Assembly (NCBI GenBank): GCA_946479725.1
Contig: CAMLHB010000122.1
Location: forward strand, 1-7,175
Reading direction: 5' to 3'
Origin: an uncultured Actinomycetes bacterium
GTDB lineage: Bacteria > Actinomycetota > Thermoleophilia > Solirubrobacterales > 70-9
Length of the DNA: 7,175 nt
In this document: in pieces, positions 1 to 6,184 of the stretch
Position numbering within the stretch: position 1 is the first letter of the stretch
How the letters are laid out: each line of letters opens with the position of its first letter
Translations under genes and position numbers: made by a program
Notes under the pieces: generated by a model
Seen by the model: only the letters and a program-made list of their open reading frames with translations
What the model was told of the DNA's origin: nothing
The model's database searches: none

Positions 1-1044
1 GATCACGTCCGAGTAGAGCGTCCCCTGGACGAGGAAGCTGACGTCCTCGAGCTTCGCCGCCTCCTCCTCGAAGACGCGGATGAACTCGGCGCCGATGATC
101 TTCCGCTTCGCCTCCGGATCCTCGACCCCCGCGAGCTTGGCGAGGAAGCGCGCTTCGGCGTCGACGTGGACGAGCGGGATCCCGAACTGGCTGAATGCCT
201 CGACCACCTGCTGCGCCTCGTTCATCCGCATCAGCCCGTGGTCGACGAAGACGCAGGTGAGCTTGTCGCCGATGGCCCTGTGGACGAGCAGGGCGGCGAC
301 CGAAGAATCGACGCCGCCGGAGAGCCCACAAATCACCTTCCCCTCCCCCACCTGGGCCCGAATCTTCTCGACCTGCTCGGCGATCACCGACTGCGGCGAC
401 CACTGCTCGGTGCAGCCGGCGACGTCGCGGAGGAAGCGGGTGAGGATCTCGGTCCCGTAGGGGGTGTGGACGACCTCGGGGTGGAACTGGATCCCGTAGA
501 GGCCCCGGTCGGGGAGCTCGAAGGCGGCGACCGGGGAACTCGGGCTCGAGGCGAGGGGGGTGAAGCCCTCCGGCGCCTCGAAGACGGCGTCCCGGTGGCT
601 CATCCAGCAGCTCTGCTCCTCGGGCAGGCCGCCAAGCAGCTTGCCGCCGTCGTCGCGGAGCACCAGGTCGGTGCGGCCGAACTCGCCGGACTCGGCCGGC
701 TCGACCCGGCCGCCGAGCGCCAGCACCATCGCCTGCATCCCGTAACAGATCCCCAGCATCGGGATCTCCAGATCCAGCAGCTGGGTGGGGAACTTGGGAG
801 CTTCCGGCTCATAAACCGAAGCTGGCCCACCAGAGAGGACCAAACCTTTCGGCCTCCGCTCCCGAATCTTCTCCACCGAGGTATTCGCGGGCAGCAGCTC
901 GGCAAAAACTCCGCATTCCCGGATTCGACGGGCTATGAGCTGCGAGTACTGCCCGCCGAAATCAAGGACGAGAACCTCCTCGACCGCCCGCGCGGCGTCC
1001 GCGAGCGGCTGCTCGCGGACGTCTGCGACGGACTGCTCAGTCAT
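1..1044 (-). CDS. guaA: GMP synthase (glutamine-hydrolysing), N-terminal 348 residues, 3' end beyond window
   Basis: GuaA converts XMP to GMP using ATP and ammonia released from glutamine, the last step of guanine nucleotide synthesis in the cytosol. The visible part holds the whole class-I glutamine amidotransferase domain (about residues 24-205). It has the nucleophile in GICYGMQ (Cys100) and the His188/Glu190 pair in HPEVVHT. The ATP pyrophosphatase domain follows, with P-loop SGGVDSS at 242-248, FVDHGLMR just after, and the family motif QGTLYSDVI at the window edge. About 170-180 C-terminal residues (rest of the synthetase and the dimerisation domain) are missing because the window ends, not because the gene is broken. 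The ATG at 1044 is the only usable start: no ATG, GTG or TTG lies between it and the conserved VLDFGGQY. This gives an N-terminal extension of about 14 residues relative to E. coli GuaA. The start lies inside the end of guaB3 (8-nt overlap), which suggests translational coupling. Confidence 0.97.
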   Translation of the reverse strand, partial: MTEQSVADVREQPLADAARAVEEVLVLDFGGQYSQLIARRIRECGVFAELLPANTSVEKIRERRPKGLVLSGGPASVYEPEAPKFPTQLLDLEIPMLGICYGMQAMVLALGGRVEPAESGEFGRTDLVLRDDGGKLLGGLPEEQSCWMSHRDAVFEAPEGFTPLASSPSSPVAAFELPDRGLYGIQFHPEVVHTPYGTEILTRFLRDVAGCTEQWSPQSVIAEQVEKIRAQVGEGKVICGLSGGVDSSVAALLVHRAIGDKLTCVFVDHGLMRMNEAQQVVEAFSQFGIPLVHVDAEARFLAKLAGVEDPEAKRKIIGAEFIRVFEEEAAKLEDVSFLVQGTLYSDVI

Positions 1045-2242
1045 CCGAAACGGCGACCCCAGTCGACACGGCCGCCCGCCCGTTCGAACCCATCCCCACC
1101 GACTGCTCGTTCTGCAGCTTCTTCCCCTCGCTCATCAGGGCGGGGGCGACCATCACCTCGGCCCGCTGGAAGGAGCGGATGTCCTCGTAACCGCAGGTCG
1201 CCATCGAGGTTTTCAGCGCCCCCATCAGGTTGAAGGTGCCGTCGTTCTCTTTGGCCGGGCCGAGGAGGATCTCCTCCATCGTCCCGTCCTGCTTGGTCGA
1301 GACCCGGGTGCCGCGCGGCAGCGAGGGGTGGAAGGTCGCCATCCCCCAGTGGAAGCCGCGGCCGGGGGCCTCTTTCGCCCGGGCCAGCGGCGAGCCGATC
1401 ATCACCGAGTCGGCACCGCAGGCGATCGCCTTGGAGACGTCGCCGCCGGTCCGCATGCCGCCGTCGGCGATCACGTTGACGTACTCGCCGGTCTCCAGCA
1501 TGTGCTGGGCCCGGGCGGCCGCCACGTCGGCGATCGCGGTCGCCTGCGGGACGCCGATCCCGAGCACGCCGCGGGTCGTGCAGGCGGCGCCGGGGCCAAC
1601 GCCGACGAGGACGCCGACGGCGCCGGTCCGCATCAGGTGCAGCCCGGTCGAGTAGGAGGCGCAGCCGCCGACCACCGTCGGCACCGGCACCTCGGCGATG
1701 AACTCCTTCAGGTTCAGCGGCTCGACCGTGGTCGAGACGTGTTCGGCCGAGATCACCGTGCCCTGGATGACGAGGATGTCGAGGCCCGCCTCGACCGCGA
1801 CCTCGTAGTACTCGCGAACTTTCTGCGGCGTCAGCGAGCCGCAGACAACCGCGCCGCGGGACTTGATCTCCTCGACCCGCTTGGCGATCAGCTCCGCCTT
1901 CACCGGCTCGGTGTAGATCTGCTGCATCAGCCGCGTCGCCTCGTGCTTGGGCGCGGCGGCGATCGCCTCCAGCTTCTCCTCGGCGTCCTCGAAGCGGGAC
2001 CAAATTCCCTCCAGGTTCAGCACCCCGAGGCCGCCGAGCTGGTTGGTCAGCACGGCCGTGTCGGGGGAGACGACGCCGTCCATCGCCGAGGCGACGAGCG
2101 GGATCTCGAAACGGTAGGGACCGAGGGTCCAGCTGACGTCGATGTCGTCGGGATCGCGGGTCCGGCGGGAAGGAACGATCGCGATGTCGTCGAATCCATA
2201 AGCCCGGCGTCCCTTCTTGCCGCGGCCGATTTCGATTTCCAA
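1037..2242 (-). CDS. guaB3: GuaB3-family IMP dehydrogenase (no CBS domains)
   Basis: A 401-residue TIM-barrel protein of the IMP dehydrogenase/GMP reductase superfamily, expected to oxidise IMP to XMP with NAD+. The N-terminus carries the GuaB3-type stretch [18 protein letters not shown] (14-31). The catalytic-loop cysteine is Cys221 in GPGAACTTR, and the IMP phosphate-binding motif is [10 protein letters not shown] (259-268). There is no room for the tandem CBS regulatory domains that canonical GuaB inserts after the first part of the barrel, which fits GuaB3 (roughly 370-400 residues). The start is TTG at 2242, chosen because a strong GGAGG lies 6 nt upstream. The stop overlaps the guaA start by 8 nt, consistent with supply of XMP to GuaA. 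In mycobacteria guaB3 accompanies a separate active GuaB and its own activity is doubtful, whereas a cyanobacterial GuaB3 is reported to be an active IMPDH. Activity here is therefore probable but not certain. Confidence 0.93.
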   Translation of the reverse strand: MEIEIGRGKKGRRAYGFDDIAIVPSRRTRDPDDIDVSWTLGPYRFEIPLVASAMDGVVSPDTAVLTNQLGGLGVLNLEGIWSRFEDAEEKLEAIAAAPKHEATRLMQQIYTEPVKAELIAKRVEEIKSRGAVVCGSLTPQKVREYYEVAVEAGLDILVIQGTVISAEHVSTTVEPLNLKEFIAEVPVPTVVGGCASYSTGLHLMRTGAVGVLVGVGPGAACTTRGVLGIGVPQATAIADVAAARAQHMLETGEYVNVIADGGMRTGGDVSKAIACGADSVMIGSPLARAKEAPGRGFHWGMATFHPSLPRGTRVSTKQDGTMEEILLGPAKENDGTFNLMGALKTSMATCGYEDIRSFQRAEVMVAPALMSEGKKLQNEQSVGMGSNGRAAVSTGVAVSDD

Positions 2243-2248
2243 GTTAGT

Positions 2249-2253
2249 CCTCC
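2249..2253 (-). promoter_or_regulatory. Shine-Dalgarno of guaB3
   Basis: GGAGG on the minus strand, 6 nt before the TTG at 2242. It decides the otherwise unusual TTG start, since no ATG or GTG lies nearby in frame. It sits in the 39-nt gap after the kinase stop codon. Confidence 0.8.
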
Positions 2254-2281
2254 AAAGGCTGATCGCGTTGAATCAGTCAGC

Positions 2282-3238
2282 CTACACTTCGGCGGGGACC
2301 TCCAAATCGTGGACGGAGACCTCGCCGAGCAGGCGCTCGACCTGGTTGCGGTCGACGGTACCGGCGCCGAAGTGCTGGGTCGACTCGGCCCCGCAGGCGA
2401 CCCCGTAGGCAAGGCAGTCCTCGGGCGAGCGGCCCTCGTAGCGGGCGGCGACATAGCCGGCGAGGAAAGCGTCGCCGGAGCCGACCGTGGAGACCGGCTC
2501 CAGCGGCTCGGTGTGGACCTCGAGCAGGCGCCGGGAGTGGTTCTCCCCAACCGCCGCGACGCAACCCTCGGGACGGGTGATCGCCGCCTCGGTCGCGCCC
2601 AGCCGCACCAGCTCCAGCAGCCCTTGGGCGAGATCGCTGCCGTCGGCGAACTCCTGCCCGACGAGCTCCTCGGCCTCGGTCTCGTTCGGGGTGACCATCG
2701 CGGCGCCGGCGCGGACGCCGGCCAGCATCGCCTCCCCCTCGGCGTCGAGGACGACGGCGAGGCCGCGCCGCGAGAGGTCGTCGATCAGCCGCGCGTAGAG
2801 GTCGTCGCCGGCGCCCGGTGGAACCGAGCCGGCGAGGACGCAGAGCTTCGTCCCCCCCGCCAGGTAGGCGATCCGATCGAAGAGCCGCTTCACCTCCTCC
2901 GGGCTGACCGCGGGGCCGCGCTCGTTGATCTCGGTCTGCTCGCCGGAGGTGGGGTCGATCACCGCCAGGTTGATCCGGGTCTCGGCGGCGATCCTCGTGA
3001 AGTCGGTCAGCACGGACTCTTCGTGCAGCTGTTCGAGCACCTGGGTCCCGGTCGGGCCGCCGACGAAGCCGGTGGCGATCACCGGTCGGCCGAGCAGGCT
3101 CAGCGCCCGGGCGACGTTGATCCCCTTGCCGCCGGCCACGGTGCGGCTCTCGACCGCGCGGTGGCGCCGGCCGAGCCGGAAATTCGGCACCGCGACAGTG
3201 CGGTCTATCGCCGCGTTCAAGGTGACCGTGAGGATCAC
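2282..3238 (-). CDS. PfkB-family sugar-phosphate kinase (1-phosphofructokinase type)
   Basis: A 318-residue ribokinase-fold kinase of the 1-phosphofructokinase / 6-phosphofructokinase-2 / tagatose-6-phosphate kinase group. It is full length for the family (about 305-320). The N-terminus TVTLNAAIDRT is the strand that carries the substrate-contacting Asp12. The first PfkB signature is AGGKGINVARAL (35-46). The second is STVGSGDAFLAGY, with Asp256 as the expected catalytic base and GSGD forming the anion hole. NETEAEEL is the typical NxxE region involved in Mg/phosphate handling. The likely reaction is ATP-dependent phosphorylation of fructose-1-phosphate (or fructose-6-phosphate) to fructose-1,6-bisphosphate. 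No fructose PTS gene or FruR-type repressor is in view, so fruK versus pfkB cannot be decided and no symbol is given. The start is GTG at 3238, with GGTGGAG 5 nt upstream. It lies 23 nt after the carboxypeptidase gene and 39 nt before guaB3, so it is probably cotranscribed with both. Confidence 0.9.
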   Translation of the reverse strand: MILTVTLNAAIDRTVAVPNFRLGRRHRAVESRTVAGGKGINVARALSLLGRPVIATGFVGGPTGTQVLEQLHEESVLTDFTRIAAETRINLAVIDPTSGEQTEINERGPAVSPEEVKRLFDRIAYLAGGTKLCVLAGSVPPGAGDDLYARLIDDLSRRGLAVVLDAEGEAMLAGVRAGAAMVTPNETEAEELVGQEFADGSDLAQGLLELVRLGATEAAITRPEGCVAAVGENHSRRLLEVHTEPLEPVSTVGSGDAFLAGYVAARYEGRSPEDCLAYGVACGAESTQHFGAGTVDRNQVERLLGEVSVHDLEVPAEV

Positions 3239-3243
3239 TTGGG

Positions 3244-3250
3244 CTCCACC
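3244..3250 (-). promoter_or_regulatory. Shine-Dalgarno of the PfkB-family kinase gene
   Basis: GGTGGAG on the minus strand, 5 nt ahead of the GTG at 3238, in the 23-nt gap after the carboxypeptidase stop. It supports the GTG start. Confidence 0.65.
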
Positions 3251-3261
3251 CGTTCCAGCTC

Positions 3262-4485
3262 CTAGCTTCGTTTGCGGGCCAGCCGGCGCAGCAGGATGAC
3301 CGCGAAAATGAGTATCACGAACGCCGCGATTCCGATAGGGATCTTGTTGTCAGCGAGGGTGCTGCGGGCGCGGGTGAAGAGGCTCGCCTTCGGGACCGCG
3401 CGGCTGGCCCGCAGCGGCACCCAACCGGCCCGGCGCCCGGCGACGAAGACGGTGGCGGTACCGAGCCGGGCGCCGCGGTCGACCGGCCCCTCGACCTCCT
3501 CGGGCGCCCGCACCCGCACGTCGACCCTCTGGCCGGGGCGGACGCCGACCTGGAGCGAGCGCGCCGCCAGCAGCGGCAGCCGGCCGCCGGAGTAGCGAAT
3601 CGCCGGGCTGGCGACGTCTTCGCCACGCCGGATCGGCAGCCGTCGCCGGTACTGCGAGAAGCCCCATTCGAGCAGGTCGAGGCTGTCGTCGAAGCGTTCT
3701 TCGTCGGTCCAGGTGCCGACCACGGCCGAGATCAGGTTGGTCCCGTCGCGCTGCCCGGAGCCGACGAGGACGTAGAGGGCGCCGAAGGTGTGGCCGGTCT
3801 TCACCCCCGTCACCCAGGGCGCCATCAACAGCAGCTCGTTGATCGTCTCGATCCGGCGGCGGGGGTGAACGCTGCGCAGGACGGCGCTGCGCGAGTCGGC
3901 GATCCTGGCGAAGGCCGGCATCCGCAGCAACCGCCGGGTCAGCGCCATCAGGTCGAAGGCGCTCGAGTAGTTGCCCTTCTGGTCGAGCCCGACCGGGTTC
4001 GCGTAGTGCGTGTGGGAGAGCCCCAAGGCGGCGGCGTAGCGGTTCATCTCGGCGACGAAGCGGGCTTCCGAGCCGGCGGCGGCGATCGCCAGGGTGTGGG
4101 CGGCGTCGTTGCCGCTGCGCAGGATCAGGCCGTAGATCAGGTCGCGGACGCTGATCCGCTCACCGACCCGCAGCCCCATCAGCGACTCCCCGTATTCGGG
4201 CTCGTAGGGCCGGGCGCGGACGATCCTGTCGAGCGGCATCTCCTTCATCGCCACGTAGGCGGTCATCAGCTTCGTGGTGCTGGCGATCGGCAGCTCGCGG
4301 TTGCCGGCGTGCGAGGTGAGGACGTCGCCGCTGCGGGCGTCCGCCACTCCCCACGCCCGCGCCGCCAGCCGCGGGCCCTTCTGGGGCGGCGACTGCGGCA
4401 GCCGCGGCTTCGCCGGCGCGGTGGCGGGCAGCAGCAGGCAGGCCAGGGCCGCGAGCAGCAGGGCGCCTCGACGGCGAGCGCTCAC
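3262..4485 (-). CDS. D-alanyl-D-alanine carboxypeptidase (peptidase S11, PBP5-like) with C-terminal membrane anchor
   Basis: A 407-residue low-molecular-weight penicillin-binding protein that removes the terminal D-Ala from peptidoglycan stem peptides outside the membrane. A signal peptide is clear: SARRR, a hydrophobic run, then a probable cleavage after TAPA (about residue 25). All three active-site motifs are present: SxxK as STTK (Ser69-Lys72), SxN as SGN (124-126) and KTG at 229-231. A beta-rich region at about 280-372 matches the position of the PBP5 C-terminal domain. A hydrophobic helix at 382-399 followed by RRLARKRS looks like a C-terminal single-pass anchor with the basic tail in the cytosol, rather than the amphipathic helix of E. 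coli PBP5. The start is GTG at 4485, overlapping the lysM stop by 4 nt (GTGA) with no good ribosome site of its own, which implies translational coupling. A cysteine at 16 does not sit in a proper lipobox. Which of the dacA/dacB/dacF names applies cannot be told from sequence alone. Confidence 0.94.
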   Translation of the reverse strand: MSARRRGALLLAALACLLLPATAPAKPRLPQSPPQKGPRLAARAWGVADARSGDVLTSHAGNRELPIASTTKLMTAYVAMKEMPLDRIVRARPYEPEYGESLMGLRVGERISVRDLIYGLILRSGNDAAHTLAIAAAGSEARFVAEMNRYAAALGLSHTHYANPVGLDQKGNYSSAFDLMALTRRLLRMPAFARIADSRSAVLRSVHPRRRIETINELLLMAPWVTGVKTGHTFGALYVLVGSGQRDGTNLISAVVGTWTDEERFDDSLDLLEWGFSQYRRRLPIRRGEDVASPAIRYSGGRLPLLAARSLQVGVRPGQRVDVRVRAPEEVEGPVDRGARLGTATVFVAGRRAGWVPLRASRAVPKASLFTRARSTLADNKIPIGIAAFVILIFAVILLRRLARKRS

Positions 4486-4793
4486 CGCAGCTGCAGCGTC
4501 TGCCCGGCGATCAGGATCTGGGGGTCGACTTCGGGGTTCAGCGCCAGCAGTTCGGCGACCGGGACCCCGGTCTTGTGGGCGATCGCGGTCAGGGTGTCGC
4601 CTGATTCGACCGTGTAGGTCTTGGCCTTCGTCCGCGGCTTCTTCTGCTTCTGGGCGTGCTGCTGGCTCTGGTGCTTGGTCGAGTCCGAGCTGCCGTTGAG
4701 CGCCGTCGACGCGACCACGACGACGACCAGCACCGCGACCATCAGGGCGAGGGCTGCGAAGATGCGGGCGGCGGCGCTGGAGCGTTTTTCCAT
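4482..4793 (-). CDS. Small membrane-anchored LysM-domain protein
   Basis: A 103-residue protein with three parts. A short basic N-terminus (MEKR) leads into a hydrophobic segment at about 11-32 (rich in Ala, Leu and Val). A hydrophilic Gln/Lys/Ser-rich linker spans about 34-58. A single LysM domain fills 60-103, from YTVESGDTLTAIAHKTG to the closing AGQTLQL. The orientation predicted from charge is N-in, so the LysM domain would face the cell wall and bind the N-acetylglucosamine backbone. No catalytic domain is present, so it is likely an adaptor or wall tether. The ATG at 4793 was chosen because it places the basic residues just before the membrane helix; a longer reading would run far into pyrF out of frame. 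No Shine-Dalgarno is visible before this ATG. The stop overlaps the carboxypeptidase GTG by 4 nt, so the two are probably translated together and may work together on peptidoglycan. Confidence 0.85.
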   Translation of the reverse strand: MEKRSSAAARIFAALALMVAVLVVVVVASTALNGSSDSTKHQSQQHAQKQKKPRTKAKTYTVESGDTLTAIAHKTGVPVAELLALNPEVDPQILIAGQTLQLR

Positions 4794-4849
4794 TGGTCTG
4801 GGAAGGGCGGTTCGGTGGGGCGGGCTGATCGTAGTCGCGGACGGCGCCC

Positions 4850-5743
4850 TCAGGCGGTCGATATCTCCCAGACGGCTTGCCGCAGCCGCTCGGCGGCGGC
4901 GGCGGGGTCGGGATCGGCGGCGATCCCGCGCGAGGCGGCGACGAGGCCGGCTGCGCGGCCGGCGGAGAAGGCGGCGCCGAGCAGCTCCGGCTTGCCGCCC
5001 TGGGCGCCGACCCCGGGGATGAGGAAGATCGCCCGCGGCATCAGCTCCCGCATGCGGGCGAAGTGGCGCGGCTCGGTGGCCCCGACGACGGCGCCCATGC
5101 CGCTGAGGCCGGACTCGCCGGCGAGGCGATCGGAGAGCTCGTCGACGATCCCGGCCAGGCGCTCGTGCAGCGGCGCCTCGGGGGCGGGCAGGTCCTGCAG
5201 GTCGGCGGCGCCGGGGTTGCTGGTGCGAACGAGGACGAAGATCCCCGCCGCTGCCGCGGCGGCGGCGGCGACCAATGGCTCGAGCGCATCGCGGCCGAGC
5301 AGCGGGTTGGCGGTGAAGGCGTCGGCGCCGAGGCCCGAAACAGCGCCCCATGGGGTCGGCGTCTCGCCGACCAGCGCCTGCGCGTAGGCCGCGGCGGTGA
5401 CGGGGACGTCGCCGCGCTTGCCGTCGGCGACGACCAGCAGCCCCGCCTCCCTGGCGGCGGCGCAGACCTCTTCGAGGGCCGACCAACCGGGCGCCCCCAG
5501 GCGCTCGAAGCAGGCGAGCTGCGGCTTCACCGCGACGCAGTGCGGGCCGGCCCGCTCGATCAGGTCGCGGCAGTGCTTGCCGACCGCGGCCGCCGCCAGC
5601 TCGGCCGGCGGGGCCTCGGCTTCAACTGCGCTCGCCCCCTCCCCGGCCAGCTTGGCCGGGTCGGGGTCGAGGCCGAGGCAGATCTGGCTGCGGCGCCCCT
5701 CGACGAGCGCCGCGAGCCGATCGGAAAAGCCAGTCAGAGCCAC
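4850..5743 (-). CDS. pyrF: Orotidine 5'-phosphate decarboxylase, subfamily 2
   Basis: PyrF decarboxylates OMP to UMP, the last step of de novo pyrimidine synthesis. The 297-residue length and the motifs fit the longer subfamily 2 found in actinobacteria rather than the roughly 230-residue E. coli type. Visible motifs in order: CLGLDPDP (22-29, substrate ribose contact), VAVKPQLACFERLG (70-83), and the catalytic DGKRGD (107-112) with Lys109 between the two Asp residues. These are followed by VLVRTSNPGA, then IFLIPGVGAQGG and ASRGI, which form the phosphate-binding end of the barrel. An eight-alanine run at 159-166, encoded by a GCC/GCG repeat, lies just before the VLVRTSNPG strand and looks like a tolerated expansion. 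The GTG start at 5743 puts the first conserved motif at a normal distance. Its ribosome site is weak (CAGG) and lies directly beside a 16-bp hairpin. No other pyr gene is in the window; the upstream neighbour is HU and the downstream one is the LysM protein, 56 nt away. Confidence 0.95.
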   Translation of the reverse strand: MALTGFSDRLAALVEGRRSQICLGLDPDPAKLAGEGASAVEAEAPPAELAAAAVGKHCRDLIERAGPHCVAVKPQLACFERLGAPGWSALEEVCAAAREAGLLVVADGKRGDVPVTAAAYAQALVGETPTPWGAVSGLGADAFTANPLLGRDALEPLVAAAAAAAAGIFVLVRTSNPGAADLQDLPAPEAPLHERLAGIVDELSDRLAGESGLSGMGAVVGATEPRHFARMRELMPRAIFLIPGVGAQGGKPELLGAAFSAGRAAGLVAASRGIAADPDPAAAAERLRQAVWEISTA

Positions 5744-5755
5744 AAAGGGCCTGCA

Positions 5756-5803
5756 CTCAATTTCGGACGCGAAGAGTCAGATTGCGACGCGTCCGAAATT
5801 GAG
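5756..5803 (-). repeat. Perfect 16-bp inverted repeat (hairpin) between HU and pyrF
   Basis: The arms are CTCAATTTCGGACGCG (5756-5771) and its exact reverse complement at 5788-5803, with a 16-nt loop. In the transcript the stem begins 6 nt after the HU stop codon and ends 12 nt before the pyrF GTG. What follows the stem (TGCAGGCCCTTT) is not a U-tract, so this is not a classic intrinsic terminator. It could be a 3'-stabilising or RNase-processing hairpin for HU mRNA, a U-tract-less terminator or attenuator, or a DNA operator with dyad symmetry. The symmetry is seen directly; the role is inferred. Confidence 0.8.
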
Positions 5804-5809
5804 CTTGTC

Positions 5810-6091
5810 TCAGCCGCCCTTGACCTTGGTCTTCAGGGCCGAGCCGGCGGAGAAGCGCGGAACCTTGCCGCCCGGGATGGTGATCCTTTCGCCGGTGCGC
5901 GGGTTGACGCCCTGCCGCGGGCCGCGCTCGGCGACGTGGAATTTGCCGAAGCCGGTGAAGGCAACCTCCTCGCCCTTGCTCAGGGCACCGGTGATCGCAT
6001 CGAGAACGGCATCCACAGCGTCGCTGGCAGCTTTCTTGCTGCCCAGCCGCTCGTCGCCGGCAAGTTGGTCCAGAAACTCAGCCTTGGTCAC
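5810..6091 (-). CDS. HU-family DNA-binding protein
   Basis: A 93-residue histone-like protein that dimerises, binds DNA with little sequence preference and bends it, packaging the nucleoid. It contains the family signature GFGKFHVAERGPRQGVNPRT (47-66). Pro64 in VNPRTGE is the residue at the tip of the beta arm that intercalates into DNA. The C-terminal KVPRFSAGSALKTKVKGG is typical of HU. Length is that of ordinary HU (about 90). It lacks the long Lys/Ala-rich C-terminal tail of mycobacterial and streptomycete HupB/HupS. The start is GTG at 6091, backed by a strong AGGAGG 9 nt upstream. No gene symbol is given because hupA, hupB and IHF-like paralogues cannot be separated here. The gene is bracketed by a 93-nt upstream gap that could hold its promoter and a 16-bp hairpin directly after its stop, as expected for an abundant protein expressed in part independently of pyrF. 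Confidence 0.95.
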   Translation of the reverse strand: MTKAEFLDQLAGDERLGSKKAASDAVDAVLDAITGALSKGEEVAFTGFGKFHVAERGPRQGVNPRTGERITIPGGKVPRFSAGSALKTKVKGG

Positions 6092-6100
6092 GTCTTGATT

Positions 6101-6106
6101 CCTCCT
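6101..6106 (-). promoter_or_regulatory. Shine-Dalgarno of the HU gene
   Basis: A perfect AGGAGG on the minus strand, 9 nt before the GTG at 6091. It is the strongest ribosome site in the window, and it fixes the start and fits high HU expression. Confidence 0.85.
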
Positions 6107-6126
6107 CGGGGTTTGAAGACGGCCGC

Positions 6127-6132
6127 ACCCTA
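6127..6132 (-). promoter_or_regulatory. Candidate -10 element for the HU gene
   Basis: TAGGGT on the minus strand fits the TANNNT -10 pattern common in high-GC actinobacteria. It would give a 5' leader of about 30 nt carrying the AGGAGG. No convincing -35 hexamer lies 16-18 nt upstream, so this is tentative. The rest of the 6092-6184 gap shows only a 4-bp CGCC/GGCG dyad and no clear terminator for the upstream gene. Confidence 0.3.
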
Positions 6133-6184
6133 ACAGCGCCTACGGCGTAAGAACTCGCGCCCTGGAGCCAAGCGATGGTCGATG

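Noticed and set aside
166..1233. A 355-codon plus-strand frame opposite guaA
   Set aside because: Opposite a well-conserved guaA, with low-complexity Pro/Arg/Ser-rich C-terminus and no domain.
2259..2276. CTGAT/ATCAG inverted repeat in the gap before guaB3
   Set aside because: Only 5-bp arms with an 8-nt loop and no U-tract; expected by chance.
935..3265. A 776-codon open frame on the plus strand across guaB3 and the kinase gene
   Set aside because: It is antisense to two clear enzyme genes. Its product is a low-complexity mix of Gly, Asp, Arg, Val and His with no recognisable domain, as expected for the opposite strand of 70% GC genes where stop codons are rare.
4434..4443. Cys16 of the carboxypeptidase as a lipoprotein lipobox cysteine
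   Set aside because: The preceding residues (Ala-Leu-Ala) do not make a good lipobox and the hydrophobic run is too short at that point; a TAPA cleavage site further on fits better, and the protein already has a C-terminal anchor.
3790..4617. A 275-codon plus-strand frame opposite the carboxypeptidase
   Set aside because: Shadow of a gene with all three S11 active-site motifs; no domain of its own.
4831..4840. TACGAT on the minus strand as a -10 box for the LysM gene
   Set aside because: No -35 element at a suitable distance and it overlaps the end of pyrF; too weak to list.
5246..5269. GCC/GCG trinucleotide run as a functional repeat or contingency locus
   Set aside because: It simply encodes eight alanines in frame within pyrF, uses mixed Ala codons, and such runs are common in GC-rich genes.
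4482..5486. A 334-residue version of the LysM protein starting far upstream
   Set aside because: The extra 230 residues overlap pyrF in another frame and are Arg/Gly/Pro-rich noise. The ATG at 4793 gives a proper basic N-terminus and membrane helix.
4877..6133. A 418-codon plus-strand frame across pyrF and HU
   Set aside because: Antisense to pyrF and HU and crossing the hairpin; composition is typical of a GC-rich shadow frame with no domain.
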